Positions 28,667 to 37,597 of a stretch of DNA of 64,000 bases are shown here, in pieces (the first letter of the stretch is position 1; each line of letters opens with the position of its first letter). The notes under the pieces are model-generated. The model ran no database searches and was not told the DNA's origin. It saw only the letters and a list, made by a program, of their open reading frames with translations. Both the position numbers and the translations under genes were made by a program. Origin of the DNA: 2-12-FULL-60-19 sp041483675 (GTDB lineage: Bacteria; Desulfobacterota; Binatia; UBA9968); contig JBGPGE010000008.1 of NCBI GenBank assembly GCA_041483675.1, positions 4,200 to 68,199 of the forward strand, written 5' to 3'.

Positions 28667-31282
28667 TCAATCGGCGTTTGGCCCCGGGATCGGCCCGGGC
28701 GCAGGTCCGCCTTGCTCCAGCAGACGGGGAAGATATTTTACCACGCCCCTTGGAGCAGCCGCCGCCGCCTTCTTCTCCTCCTCCAGCGCCAGCTCTTTCT
28801 TCCCGGTCTGGCGGTAGATCTGCACCAGGGCGTAATGAATGCTCCAGGACTTATAGCCCTGCGCCTCAAGCGTCTGGATCTGTTTGAGCGCCTCCTGCGG
28901 CTGACCCTTCGCCAGATAAGCCAGGGCCGCCTGGACCGGCGGAGAGGCGCGGTTCGGGCTCATCTCGGCCGCCTCTTTATAGTAGCGGATCGCCGCGTCA
29001 AGGCGCTCTTGGTTTCCCCCCCGCACGCCCCAATGATGATTGAGACGGCCCAGGAGGTACGGGTAACGCCCGTCCAGGGGATCGAGGCGGCGAGCCTCCA
29101 GGAACGACATCTCAGCCAGGCCCATCGCGCCTTCACCCCCCAGTTGCAACAATGTGTCGAACCGGATCGTGCGGGCGAGCGAGAGATCCGGCTTAAAGCC
29201 CTCGGGCGGCTTGATCTCCGGCTTGTCGTTGAAAAGGACAAGCCCGATCTGCCCCAGAAACCGGCCGAGCGCAATCTGGTAGGAGCTTTCATTAGGCTCC
29301 AAGAGAGCGGCCTGCTGAAAAGCAAAAACAGACTCTTTCGGGTCGGTCTGGCCGAGGGTGAAGATCGTGTCGGCCGCCTGCGCCCGGAAGCTCAGGCGGT
29401 AGATCAGGAGCACCGAAACCCCGAGGACGAGGGTGTACACGCCGAAATCGCGCCACCTCGCCCGACGATCGCCGTGGAGCGGGCCGAGATCGAGAGCCAG
29501 CAGGACTATCCCGGCGATCATCCCGGCCCAGGCGACGAGCAAGGAGACGTAGGTTCCGGTCAGGGAGAATGCGATTCTCAACCCCACGATCACTATCGCC
29601 AGGACGGCCAGCGTCGCGTAGAGCGCGTAACGGACCATCCGGCTTTTCCAGGGCGAGCGGTCCGCCGCCGGCTCCTCGGCTTCGGCGGCGGGCGCGGGTC
29701 GAGCCAAAAAAACCGCCAGGGCAAGGAACAGCCAGAAGAGAAAACGGGTGGAGGTGACTCCAAGGCCGAACTGAAGCTCGACCAGATGGCCGGCCATCGC
29801 CGCCAGCAAGGCGATGAGGTAGAGCTGTCGGCTCGGGCTTTCCTCTTGCCAAAGCGCCTTAAGCCCAAGACGGGCGAAAGCGGCCAGCAGCAGCAGGAAC
29901 GCGGCCAAACCGAGGAGGCCGCTCTCAGCCAGATGGTTCAACAGATCGTTATGAGCGCGGTCCTTGACGCGGGTCCACGGCTCTTCCCGTGCCACAAGCT
30001 GTCGATCCAGAGTCCTCTCGACCACCAACCCCAGGGTTTCCGGCCCATAACCGATCAGAGGCCGGATGGCTGCAAGCGAATCAGCCGGACGGAGCTCCGG
30101 GTTGGTCCATACAAGACGCCAGACGCTCGGCCAGAGGCGCAGGCGGAAGCTCACGCTCCCCGCCATGGTCGAGAGGCTGCCCAACCGGGCAAAAACGGGA
30201 TGGCGCTTGAGCGTTTCCAGCGGCCCCTGGGGAATATTCAGCAAGCCCACAAAGAGAACCGCCAGGACAGCGCCGGCCACGACACCGGTAAGCAGACGGC
30301 GCATCCGTTGGCGCAACGCGACCAAAACCCCGAAAGCCGCGGCCCCGGCGAGCCCGCCCAACCAAGCCCCGCGCGCCTGGGTTGCGAGCAGCGCCCCCAT
30401 CTGAAGGCACAGGAGGACGGTATATCCGGCTACCTCGATCAACGGATTAACCTCGGCCTTAAGGCGGAGCGTCCAGATCAACAGGCCCACATAAGCGGTA
30501 AGGACCGAAAGGTTCATCCACCAGAGCTGCGGGTGGGTGAGGCCGTACAGCAGAAAGACGGTCATAGCGATATTTTGCGCCACGAGACTTACAGCCGCGA
30601 GTAGGCCTTTACCGTTTCCGGAGCGATCGCCCGACCCTTCCTCACGCAAATAGTCCACAGCCGTCGCAAACAGTTTGGCCACCGTCCAGGGCAGCGCCAT
30701 AATCAAGTAGGCGCCGAGAAAAAGGTGGTGGCCCAGCGTCGACCGGGCCGCCCACTGAAGGGTGTCCGACGGGCCGGCGTAGACGGCAGGGTCCAGCCCG
30801 ATTTGCTGCGCGAGAGCATACAGGCAGACCGGGATGCTGGAGAGGACGACCACGGCGACAAGGCGGTCGAATTGCTCCCGGCGCTTAAGATTTGCGACCA
30901 ACAGACAGAAAAAGGCCGCATAGGAGAGCGTCGTATAGGCCCCCTGCAACCGTTCAAACGAGCCGTAAAAGCTCAAGCCCGGCGCCACCGAGGTAAGCGA
31001 AGTGAGGACAACTACGACGACGTAGCCCGCGACGGGGAGCGCCAGGGGTTTCTTCCAAAACGAAGCGAGGGGATGTTCGATGGAGTCATCGTCCCTCTCC
31101 TCCCAGAGCTTGACCACCCACGCGGCCACCATGAGCGGCACGACGACGCGCAAAAAATGCGCCTTGGCGACGGCATAGCCCTGGCTGCTGGCGCCGCTCA
31201 CGTAGAGCTGTACCAGGGCCGCGGCGACGAGCCAGCCGGCCTCTATAAAGCGGGCGCAAAAGTTGCTGAGCTTACTCATCAT
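28667..31282 (-). CDS. O-antigen ligase/Wzy-type membrane protein with C-terminal TPR domain
   Basis: An 871-residue protein. Residues about 15-600 contain at least 12 membrane segments with a large extracytoplasmic loop including GPETLGLVVERTLDRQ and a DRAHNDLLNHLAESGLLG motif, the hallmark of Wzy_C/WaaL/PglL ligases (the conserved RAHN...). Residues about 680-865 form TPR-like helices (LGRLNHHWGVRGGNQERL, AALAYLAKGQPQEALKQIQTLEAQG). Such proteins transfer undecaprenyl-linked glycans to lipid A, to other glycans or to proteins. It sits between the two B-A modules, which could be substrates, but that is inference. ATG 31282 or 31279, both behind GGAGGAGAGG. Confidence 0.83.
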   Translation of the reverse strand: MMSKLSNFCARFIEAGWLVAAALVQLYVSGASSQGYAVAKAHFLRVVVPLMVAAWVVKLWEERDDDSIEHPLASFWKKPLALPVAGYVVVVVLTSLTSVAPGLSFYGSFERLQGAYTTLSYAAFFCLLVANLKRREQFDRLVAVVVLSSIPVCLYALAQQIGLDPAVYAGPSDTLQWAARSTLGHHLFLGAYLIMALPWTVAKLFATAVDYLREEGSGDRSGNGKGLLAAVSLVAQNIAMTVFLLYGLTHPQLWWMNLSVLTAYVGLLIWTLRLKAEVNPLIEVAGYTVLLCLQMGALLATQARGAWLGGLAGAAAFGVLVALRQRMRRLLTGVVAGAVLAVLFVGLLNIPQGPLETLKRHPVFARLGSLSTMAGSVSFRLRLWPSVWRLVWTNPELRPADSLAAIRPLIGYGPETLGLVVERTLDRQLVAREEPWTRVKDRAHNDLLNHLAESGLLGLAAFLLLLAAFARLGLKALWQEESPSRQLYLIALLAAMAGHLVELQFGLGVTSTRFLFWLFLALAVFLARPAPAAEAEEPAADRSPWKSRMVRYALYATLAVLAIVIVGLRIAFSLTGTYVSLLVAWAGMIAGIVLLALDLGPLHGDRRARWRDFGVYTLVLGVSVLLIYRLSFRAQAADTIFTLGQTDPKESVFAFQQAALLEPNESSYQIALGRFLGQIGLVLFNDKPEIKPPEGFKPDLSLARTIRFDTLLQLGGEGAMGLAEMSFLEARRLDPLDGRYPYLLGRLNHHWGVRGGNQERLDAAIRYYKEAAEMSPNRASPPVQAALAYLAKGQPQEALKQIQTLEAQGYKSWSIHYALVQIYRQTGKKELALEEEKKAAAAAPRGVVKYLPRLLEQGGPAPGPIPGPNAD

Positions 31283-31387
31283 CCTCTCCTCCGCCCGGCC
31301 CGGCGAAACGGCGACCGGCAAAACGGGGAACTAAAGGCTTAACGATCGGCAAAGGTATCGGGGGGAACTTCTTAGTTGGAGGTTAAA

Positions 31388-31426
31388 AAAAATTGGGGGC
31401 GGTGGTTCTCACCGCCCCCAATTTTT
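31388..31426. terminator. Strong terminator after module copy 2
   Basis: A 17-bp perfect stem with arms AAAAATTGGGGGCGGTG (31388-31404) and CACCGCCCCCAATTTTT (31410-31426) and a 5-nt loop. The T-run makes it a strong terminator for the type-A copy-2 gene, and its A-rich side could serve the other strand. Its GGGGGCGG core matches that of the terminator at 27102-27133, so the terminator was probably duplicated with the genes. Confidence 0.8.
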
Positions 31427-31446
31427 CCGCTAACGGCATCGTTCAA

Positions 31447-32091
31447 TTACGGGCAACCATGATTGACGCTATCACTTATAATTTTGGACGCCTCGCCGCC
31501 CGCCCTCGCGATTTCGATCGGGACTTCCTGCATCTCCGTCTCGCGCATGTGGACGAAGTTCCGAGTCCCATTGCTTTCTAGGGTCTCCGCTTGAAAATGG
31601 GTGAGCCAGCCCTTGAGGCCCGCCAGCACGCTGGTGGGAGTCTGCGCGTTCACGCTCACAACCTTGATGGTATCTATGCTGTCGGTAAAACCCTCGCCCA
31701 TGTCGTCGCGCAAGTAAACCTGGGCGTAGTTATTTCTGCCCAGGGTTTTCGTCTTACAGGCCAAGAAATTGCCGGCGTTGTAAACCGCGATATAGGCTTT
31801 CAACGAGGTATTCGTGGGGTTGACCAAGCGAATCGCGATATCCGCGCTGTCGCTGCCAGGGAGGGAGTTGCCTATGCATGCCGTCCCCCAGCAGGAGTGG
31901 TTCTGGGCGTGCACGCCGCCGACAAGATAGGCCGCCAGCGATCCGCCGCTCGATTTAAAGTTCAAAATGTTAGGAAAAGTCGGAACGATAACAACGGTAA
32001 GCCCCATCGCCAGCACGCTCACGGCGGCAACCGCCGCAAGCGCCAGTCTTCGATTCCCCGTTATGATGGATTTTAGATCTAAAAGTTTCAT
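31447..32091 (-). CDS. Type-A membrane-anchored extracytoplasmic protein, copy 2
   Basis: A 214-residue paralogue of 27155-27784. One N-terminal helix (about 15-37), then GGSLAAYLVGGVHAQ, a CWGTAC pair, IRLVNPTNTSLKAYIAVY, a third Cys in FLACKTKTLG, KGWLTHFQAET and ETEMQEVPIEIARAGGEAS. It ends with a Cys (NHGCP), as does copy 1 (SDCPVP). Conserved cysteines outside the membrane suggest disulfides. The gene follows the type-B copy-2 gene by 49 bp and precedes the strong terminator at 31388. Confidence 0.8.
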   Translation of the reverse strand: MKLLDLKSIITGNRRLALAAVAAVSVLAMGLTVVIVPTFPNILNFKSSGGSLAAYLVGGVHAQNHSCWGTACIGNSLPGSDSADIAIRLVNPTNTSLKAYIAVYNAGNFLACKTKTLGRNNYAQVYLRDDMGEGFTDSIDTIKVVSVNAQTPTSVLAGLKGWLTHFQAETLESNGTRNFVHMRETEMQEVPIEIARAGGEASKIISDSVNHGCP

Positions 32092-32140
32092 GCTCGCTCT
32101 CCTTCCGTGTCGACCGGAAATTTTTGTTCCAAAACGATCA

Positions 32141-32797
32141 TCAGGGCATCAAATTAGCCAGACACTGGGGCCGGGCTATATTAAAAAGCTCGGCATCCGA
32201 AGCCGCCTTGAGCGCCTCTACGGGAACCTGCTGCAGTTGGCTCTGACGGGAAAAAATGAAGCTCTGGCCGCCGCCATCCTGCCTCACATAGTGGGTGATC
32301 ACCCCCTTGGCGCCCGCCTGCACTTTGCTCGGAACGGCAGGATCCTCGTCCAGGAAAGTCACGACTTTTATCACGCCGACCGCGCGGTCCGTCCCATCCG
32401 CCCCAAAACCGATAATATCGTCATGAACAAATACCACATCCGTGTCGTTGTTGCCGAGGAATGTATTCGTACAATCTATGAAGTCCCCGTTCGCCTTGAA
32501 TACCGAGATTACTGCGATCAGATCCGTGTTCGTTGGATTGGTCAGCTCAATGCCCACGTCGGTCCGGTTGGCTACAAGATCGTCGGCGCAAGCGTCGCCG
32601 TAGCAGTCGTTTCCATGAGTACTATTATTGATCGTCCTGAGATCGAAATAGCCCACCAGATAGGGGCTTAAAGAGCCGCCGCTGCTCGGGAAGACAAAAA
32701 TCTTCGTGTAGGTAAAGCCGAGGGCGAGCGCGCTCGCCACAGCCACACCTAAAAGAAGCAGCCCTGTTTTTCGCTTGGCAAAATCTAGAAACGCCAT
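32141..32797 (-). CDS. Type-B membrane-anchored extracytoplasmic protein, copy 2
   Basis: A 218-residue paralogue of 27840-28475. The N-terminal helix (about 10-32, LLLLGVAVASALALGFTY) is followed by GGSLSPYLVGYFDLRT, CYGDACAD, IELTNPTNTDLIAVISVF, FIDCTNTFLGNND, an Asp-rich stretch VVFVHDDIIGFGADGTD and SQLQQVPVEALKAASDAELF. Start chosen at ATG 32797 because GGAGG lies nine nt upstream; earlier in-frame starts lack a site. First gene of the five-gene minus-strand block that ends at 27155. Confidence 0.8.
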   Translation of the reverse strand: MAFLDFAKRKTGLLLLGVAVASALALGFTYTKIFVFPSSGGSLSPYLVGYFDLRTINNSTHGNDCYGDACADDLVANRTDVGIELTNPTNTDLIAVISVFKANGDFIDCTNTFLGNNDTDVVFVHDDIIGFGADGTDRAVGVIKVVTFLDEDPAVPSKVQAGAKGVITHYVRQDGGGQSFIFSRQSQLQQVPVEALKAASDAELFNIARPQCLANLMP

Positions 32798-32914
32798 AAT
32801 ATGGTTCCTCCTCGCGACTGAAAATCGCCTCTGCGAACCCATTAAAATAACCTTTGAGTAACATAGGGGCATGATCCCTGTCAAGCACAAAATTATAAAA
32901 AAACGGCCCCCCCC

Positions 32915-33247
32915 TTACCCTTTCCCCCCCAACTGCCGCTTCCATCCCAGAGTCCGGGCCTTGGCCCCGATATGTTCCGCCTCGGCGATCATTCCCTTGC
33001 GCTGGTAGAAGATCGACAGGCTGGTGTAGGCCAGCTCGTCTTCGGGGCTGACCTCGATCAGCCTTTTGCCCAGCTCGATCGCCTCGTCCAGCCGATCCTG
33101 GCGGGCCAGGACCATCGCGAGGGCCTGAAGGGCGTCGGCGTAGCCGGGATCTTCCGCCAGCGCCGCGCGGTAGGCGGCGACGGCCTCGTCGAGCTTTTCG
33201 TCGGCGAACAGCTCCATCCCCCGGTTGTAGTGGTCTTCTTTCGGCAT
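32915..33247 (-). CDS. Small TPR protein
   Basis: A 110-residue cytoplasmic protein made of about two and a half tetratricopeptide repeats: YNRGMELFADEKLDEAVAAY, YADALQALAMVLARQDRLDEA and YTSLSIFYQRKGMIAEAEH. The G/Y/A pattern of TPR helices is clear. Start ATG at 33247 follows GGGGAA. No enzymatic domain. It follows the PAS-DHp-REC gene by 62 bp and may be a protein-interaction partner of the neighbouring signalling or surface proteins. Confidence 0.8.
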   Translation of the reverse strand: MPKEDHYNRGMELFADEKLDEAVAAYRAALAEDPGYADALQALAMVLARQDRLDEAIELGKRLIEVSPEDELAYTSLSIFYQRKGMIAEAEHIGAKARTLGWKRQLGGKG

Positions 33248-33309
33248 GAGCGATTCCCCGCAGAGAAAGCGGCCGGCCGGTCGAAGAGAGCGGGTGGCGG
33301 CTTTCCGAG

Positions 33310-34416
33310 TCAAGAGTCGGTTCGCGCCGGCGCTTCCTCGCCGCGGCACTGCTGCAGGATGATCTTTCTGAGCCGGTCGGGGTCGATCGGCTTCTTAAAG
33401 ATCACGCACTGAAGGCCCTCCAGGCAGCTCCGCTTGATAATGTGGTCCTTGTCATAGTGAAAAGCGGTCATGAGGATCACCGGCAGCCCGGGGCGCGTCT
33501 CCTTGACCGCATGGTAGAGCGCGTAGCCGTCCATATCCGGCATGACGACGTCGCTCAAGATCAGGTCGAACTCCGACTTCTCCAGAACCTCCATCGCCTT
33601 GTTCCCCGACGGCGCCGTCGCCACGCGGCAACGCTCCTTTTGCAGCAGCTCCTGAAGCGACCGGCAGATCCCCAGGTCGTCGTCCACGACCAGCACCCGC
33701 AACCCGGCCAACCCGCCTTTGCCGTCGGGCGCGGCGGCTAGTGCCTGCGACGCCCCTTTCGCGCCGAGATCGGTCATCATGCGGCCGCCGTGATATTCCT
33801 TGGTCCCGTACTCTCCGCCTTCGGCCATCTCGCCGATGCGACGCGTGATCTCCTGGATTTTTTTTACCTGCTCCCCGACCGACTCCAACCGCTCCGATTC
33901 CACGAGAAAATCTTCGTCGCCGGCGACGCGGCTTACGTAGCGCTGGAGCAGATCGATCTGGTTCACCAGCACTTCCAGCGAATTGTTGATCTCGTGCGAC
34001 AGGCCGACGGCGATCTCGCCCAGCGTCACCAGCCGGTCGCGCCGCCGGATCTCCCGGATGTCTTTCGCGAATCCGATCGATCCGCTCTCGTTGCCCCGCT
34101 CGTCGTAGGTGATCGACGCGGAGATCGCGACCGGAATCGGCTCGCCCCGCCTGGTCTTGAACGTGGTCTCGAAGTTTCTAACCTTCCCCTTCTCCCCTTC
34201 GGCCCCGCGCCGCATGGCCGCCATGACTCTGCGCGCCTCTTCTCGCGTGGGATAGATCTCCAAAACGCTTTTGCCCAACACCTCTTCCGACGTAAATCCC
34301 AGGTTCTGCCGGGCGCCGTCGTTGTAAAAGGTGATGACGCCCGCTTTGTTGACCGCGATGATGATATCGGGGCAGCTTTCGACGAGCTTGAGGAAGTACT
34401 CCGGGGATAGTGACAT
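33310..34416 (-). CDS. PAS-DHp-REC signalling protein lacking an ATPase domain
   Basis: A 368-residue protein with an odd architecture. PAS domain (about 5-125, VESCPDIIIAVNKAG to SIGFAKDIRE), a HisKA-like dimerisation helix with a canonical phospho-His in VGLSHEINNSLEVL near residue 145, a linker without N/G1/G2 boxes, and a C-terminal receiver (about 245-360) with Asp in DLILSDVVMPDMDGYA and Lys in FKKPIDPD. The HATPase_c domain is absent, so it cannot autophosphorylate. It may be trans-phosphorylated or act as a phosphotransfer scaffold. No frameshift is evident that would explain the loss. Confidence 0.87.
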   Translation of the reverse strand: MSLSPEYFLKLVESCPDIIIAVNKAGVITFYNDGARQNLGFTSEEVLGKSVLEIYPTREEARRVMAAMRRGAEGEKGKVRNFETTFKTRRGEPIPVAISASITYDERGNESGSIGFAKDIREIRRRDRLVTLGEIAVGLSHEINNSLEVLVNQIDLLQRYVSRVAGDEDFLVESERLESVGEQVKKIQEITRRIGEMAEGGEYGTKEYHGGRMMTDLGAKGASQALAAAPDGKGGLAGLRVLVVDDDLGICRSLQELLQKERCRVATAPSGNKAMEVLEKSEFDLILSDVVMPDMDGYALYHAVKETRPGLPVILMTAFHYDKDHIIKRSCLEGLQCVIFKKPIDPDRLRKIILQQCRGEEAPARTDS

Positions 34417-34524
34417 AACGCAGCCGACTTAATTAACAATCATAAGTCGTTCCCCGCGCCGATTGCAAGCCCTCGCGGTTGATCCCGGAGGGGACCGCCC
34501 GCGACAACTGACCTTTTCCTCCGC

Positions 34525-35565
34525 CTACTGCCTTCTGCCTACTGCCTCTCTGTAGACTCTCTCATACCCGTCCAACATCCGCTCCACCGAAAATTTTTCC
34601 TCTACCCACGCGCGGCAGCGCCGGCGATCGAGCTTGTCGATCGTGCGCAAGGCGTCGATCATCTCGTCTTCAGTTCGCGTGAGATAACCCGTCTCGCCGT
34701 CTTCGATCAGCTCGGGCATCGAGCCTCGCGCATAAGCCAGCACCGGCGCGCCGGCAGCCATCGACTCGACGACCGCCATCCCGAACGGCTCGTCCCACTG
34801 AAGCGGGAAGAGAAAACCTCTGGCGCGGCTCATGACCGCCAGCAGGTCACGGCGCGGCAGCCGCTCGATGTGTTTGATCCTGACGCCGTCGATGTGCGGC
34901 TTCACTTCCTTTTCAAAATAGGCCTCGCTCCATGGAAGATGCGAGGTGACGTGGCCGACGATCAGGAGAGGGACATCGGCTTTTTCAGCGATTGAAATCG
35001 CCTCCGCGATCCCCTTGCCCGGCGTCATCCGCCCGACGATCAGGAAAAACTCCTCCGGCTTTCCGCCGAACGGAATTCGATCGAGATCGACGCCGTTGTA
35101 AACCACCGGCAACGACTCGTCGCCCAAACTTTTCGCCTGCGCCCGGCTGACGCAGACCGGCCGGCAGTTGCGGAACGTCGCGCGGTAGTAGTCGTGCAAT
35201 TCCTTTTCGATGTAGGCGTAGGTGACGAGGGTCGGCGTTTCGGTGAAGTTCGAGAAGTAGGGCGCGAGGGTCGGCCAGTGGGCATGGATCAGATCGAAGC
35301 GGTCCGCCTGGCGGTAGAGATTGAACGTGTTCCGTGTCTCGAATTCTTTTTCGAGGTAGACTGTGCTCTCAGGATCGTCCAGGCTCGCGACCGGCAGGAC
35401 CGATTGCACCGGACAGTCCACTTGGGAATCGCCGGAGGCGAACAGCTCGACCCGATGGCCGCGCCGCGTCAACCCTTGGCAGAGATCGTGGACGATCCAT
35501 TCCGTCCCGCCGTGGCTTTTCGGCGGGATCGACAGGTAGACGCTCGATATCTGCGCGATTTTCAT
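34525..35565 (-). CDS. GT4-family glycosyltransferase
   Basis: A 346-residue retaining glycosyltransferase of the GT-B fold. N-terminal domain starts MKIAQISSVYLSIPPKSHGG with the usual GGTE loop, and the C-terminal domain has the EX7E donor-site motif in EPFGMAVVESMAAG near residue 270, followed by GSMPELIEDGETGYL. Start chosen at ATG 35565, since this gives the standard GT4 N-terminus. Homologues of this short type modify lipopolysaccharide or osmolytes; donor and acceptor are unknown. It is divergent from the Dus gene. Confidence 0.88.
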   Translation of the reverse strand: MKIAQISSVYLSIPPKSHGGTEWIVHDLCQGLTRRGHRVELFASGDSQVDCPVQSVLPVASLDDPESTVYLEKEFETRNTFNLYRQADRFDLIHAHWPTLAPYFSNFTETPTLVTYAYIEKELHDYYRATFRNCRPVCVSRAQAKSLGDESLPVVYNGVDLDRIPFGGKPEEFFLIVGRMTPGKGIAEAISIAEKADVPLLIVGHVTSHLPWSEAYFEKEVKPHIDGVRIKHIERLPRRDLLAVMSRARGFLFPLQWDEPFGMAVVESMAAGAPVLAYARGSMPELIEDGETGYLTRTEDEMIDALRTIDKLDRRRCRAWVEEKFSVERMLDGYERVYREAVGRRQ

Positions 35566-35669
35566 CGCAGCTAGAAATATTACAGGCGCGGCGAGGCCGC
35601 AAGGCACCCTTTCATAAGGCCGTCGAATCGCGTAGAATTGTGTTCACTCCTCGTTAGTTTCTCCGATTT

Positions 35670-36827
35670 ATGAATTTCTGGCTGAACATACCAAAGCCCA
35701 TCATCGGCCTGTCGCCGATGGACGGCGTCACCGACGCCTCCTTTCGTTTTATCGCGGCGAAACACGGCGGCCCCGACGTTACGCTGACCGAGTTCGTCAA
35801 TGTGGAAACCGCTGTCTTCGCGCCCCACACGTTGCTCAAAGACCTCACTTATTCCGAGATCGAGCGCCCGGTCGTAGCGCAGATCTACGGCCACACGCCG
35901 GAGCTGTTCTACACGGTCGCGCACATCGTCTGCGAGTTGGGCTTCGACGGTCTCGATATCAACATGGGCTGCCCCGCGAAAAAAGTTGCGGCCAGCGGGA
36001 GCGGCGCGGCACTGATCCTCAACCCGGAGTTGGCCCGCGAGATTATCCGCAGCGCAGCTCAAGGCATCCGGCACTGGCTCGAAGGACAAACTTTGTCGGA
36101 CCTGAAGATCGACCCGGAGTTCATTCGACAAATCGGAGCGGTGAATCGGTTGAGGAGCGGACCGGATACGCCTGCCTCGCGCCGTCTCATCCCCGTATCG
36201 GTGAAGACCCGGCTCGGTTACGACCGCGTCGTCATCGACGAGTGGATTCAAACCCTGTTGGAAGAAAATCCGGCGGCCATCTCGCTCCACGGCCGCACGC
36301 TGAGCCAGGGCTACAAGGGAAGCTCCGATTGGGCCGCGATCGCCCGCGCCGTCGAGATCGCGAAAAATTCGCCGACGTTGATCCTCGGCAATGGCGATCT
36401 CAAAGACATGGACGACGTCCGCCGCCGCGTGCGCGAGACCGGCGTCGACGGCGTGCTCCTCGGCCGCGCCGCCCAGGGGAATCCCTGGATTTTTCGGGCC
36501 AAGGAGCAGGTCAAGGAGGCGCTGCGCTTGAACGCCGGCGCGTTCATTCCTCACGCTCCCATCAGCCTGGAGGAGCGCTTTGCGGTGATGCTGGAGCATG
36601 GCAATCGTTTCGCGAGATATGGGAACGCTTCATCGTTTGTCGGCATGCGAAAACACCTGGCCTGGTATTGCAAATCTTCTCCCGGGGCGGCGGCGCTCCG
36701 AGCGCAAATGGTCCAGGTCAACAACGTCGGCGAAGTCGTCGAGCGTTTGCGAAGCTACACAGCCAGGCTCGTGCAGTTGGTTGACAAAGACTCATCTGCT
36801 GACAGCTTGGCGCAGGCAAGCCTATAA
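35670..36827 (+). CDS. tRNA-dihydrouridine synthase
   Basis: A 385-residue FMN enzyme reducing uridines in tRNA D-loops. The TIM-barrel start is IIGLSPMDGVTDASFRF, the active-site Cys is in DINMGCPAKKVAASGSG near residue 98, SVKTRLGYD and SLHGRTLSQGY contain the FMN/tRNA-contacting Lys, Arg and His, and GNGDLKDMDD plus LLGRAAQGNPWIF close the phosphate site. Overall it resembles the DusB group, but an insert around residues 130-170 makes subgroup assignment uncertain. It begins behind a short gap from the divergent glycosyltransferase. Confidence 0.92.
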   Translation: MNFWLNIPKPIIGLSPMDGVTDASFRFIAAKHGGPDVTLTEFVNVETAVFAPHTLLKDLTYSEIERPVVAQIYGHTPELFYTVAHIVCELGFDGLDINMGCPAKKVAASGSGAALILNPELAREIIRSAAQGIRHWLEGQTLSDLKIDPEFIRQIGAVNRLRSGPDTPASRRLIPVSVKTRLGYDRVVIDEWIQTLLEENPAAISLHGRTLSQGYKGSSDWAAIARAVEIAKNSPTLILGNGDLKDMDDVRRRVRETGVDGVLLGRAAQGNPWIFRAKEQVKEALRLNAGAFIPHAPISLEERFAVMLEHGNRFARYGNASSFVGMRKHLAWYCKSSPGAAALRAQMVQVNNVGEVVERLRSYTARLVQLVDKDSSADSLAQASL

Positions 36828-36834
36828 GACCAGT

Positions 36835-36923
36835 CGTCATGCCCGCGTAAGCGGGCATCCAGCGCAGTCGCGGGAAGGGTGAAAGACGGAAAGACTGGAT
36901 TCCCGCGTGCGCGGGAATGACGG
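36835..36923. repeat. CGTCAT-type palindromic repeat
   Basis: The element begins CGTCATGCCCGCGTAAGCGGGC and ends with GCGCGGGAATGACGG, so its ends are inverted copies, and it contains internal GCCCGC/GCGGGC hairpins. Same family as 5848-6004 and 62126-62194. It overlaps the first codons of the annotated Maf frame. Confidence 0.7.
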
Positions 36924-37597
36924 AAAGGAAGAACGCGTCTATCTTGAGCCAACGGAAGTTACACTCGATACGACTCATACTGGCCTCCACCTCCCCCCGC
37001 CGCCGTGAGATTCTAGCCCTTCTCGGCCTGCCGTTCGAAGTGATCGCTCCGGGATTCGATGAGGTCCCGTCGGCGGGTCGCCCCGTTGAAGAGGAAGTTC
37101 TCGAGTTCGCCGCGGGGAAGGCCGCATCCGTCGCGAAGGATAGTCCTGAAACCATCGTCATCGGCAGCGATACGATGATCCTGATAGACGAAAACAAAAA
37201 GCTCGGCAAGCCCGACGGGATCGAGGACGCAAGACAAATGCTTCTAGCCCTCTCGGGCAAGGTCCACCGGATCTTCACCAGCGTGGCGATCGTCGACGGC
37301 TCCGGCGGGCCGGGCCTCAGGCTTGTGGAAAAAGTTTCCGTGAAGATGCGCGCGTATGCGGCAGAAGAGATCGAGGACTATCTCGCTTGCGGCGAATCGC
37401 TCGACAAAGCGGGCGCCTATTCGATCCAGGGCCGCGGTCGCGCGCTCATCGAATCGATCGACGGCGATTACCTTGCGGCGGTCGGCCTGCCGCTGGCGCC
37501 GATCGCCGGCTATTTACGAAGCCGCGGCATTTGCGTTCCGTCGAGCGTCGAAAAACTCTACGCCAATAAATCGTTCCTGAACTGGCGGAGCTTCTAG
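36917..37597 (+). CDS. Maf/YhdE-family nucleotide pyrophosphatase
   Basis: Maf proteins hydrolyse non-canonical or modified nucleoside triphosphates. Core begins RLILASTSPRRREILALLG (usual start SxSPRR), then VIGSDTMILID near residue 75 and the DKAGAYSIQGRGRALIESIDGDY motif split by a conserved Lys near residue 160. As drawn, the protein has 226 residues, longer than the usual 190-200. The ATG at 36917 lies in the end of a repeat; a TTG at 36944, 12 nt after AAGGAAG, would give a more typical N-terminus. True start therefore uncertain, function secure. Confidence 0.88.
   Translation: MTERKNASILSQRKLHSIRLILASTSPRRREILALLGLPFEVIAPGFDEVPSAGRPVEEEVLEFAAGKAASVAKDSPETIVIGSDTMILIDENKKLGKPDGIEDARQMLLALSGKVHRIFTSVAIVDGSGGPGLRLVEKVSVKMRAYAAEEIEDYLACGESLDKAGAYSIQGRGRALIESIDGDYLAAVGLPLAPIAGYLRSRGICVPSSVEKLYANKSFLNWRSF

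Noticed and set aside
28664..30604. A 646-codon plus-strand ORF opposite the O-antigen-ligase gene
   Set aside because: It is the antisense shadow of a membrane protein in GC-rich DNA; composition is low-complexity (Gln, Arg, Gly) and no domain is visible, whereas the minus strand has clear family motifs.
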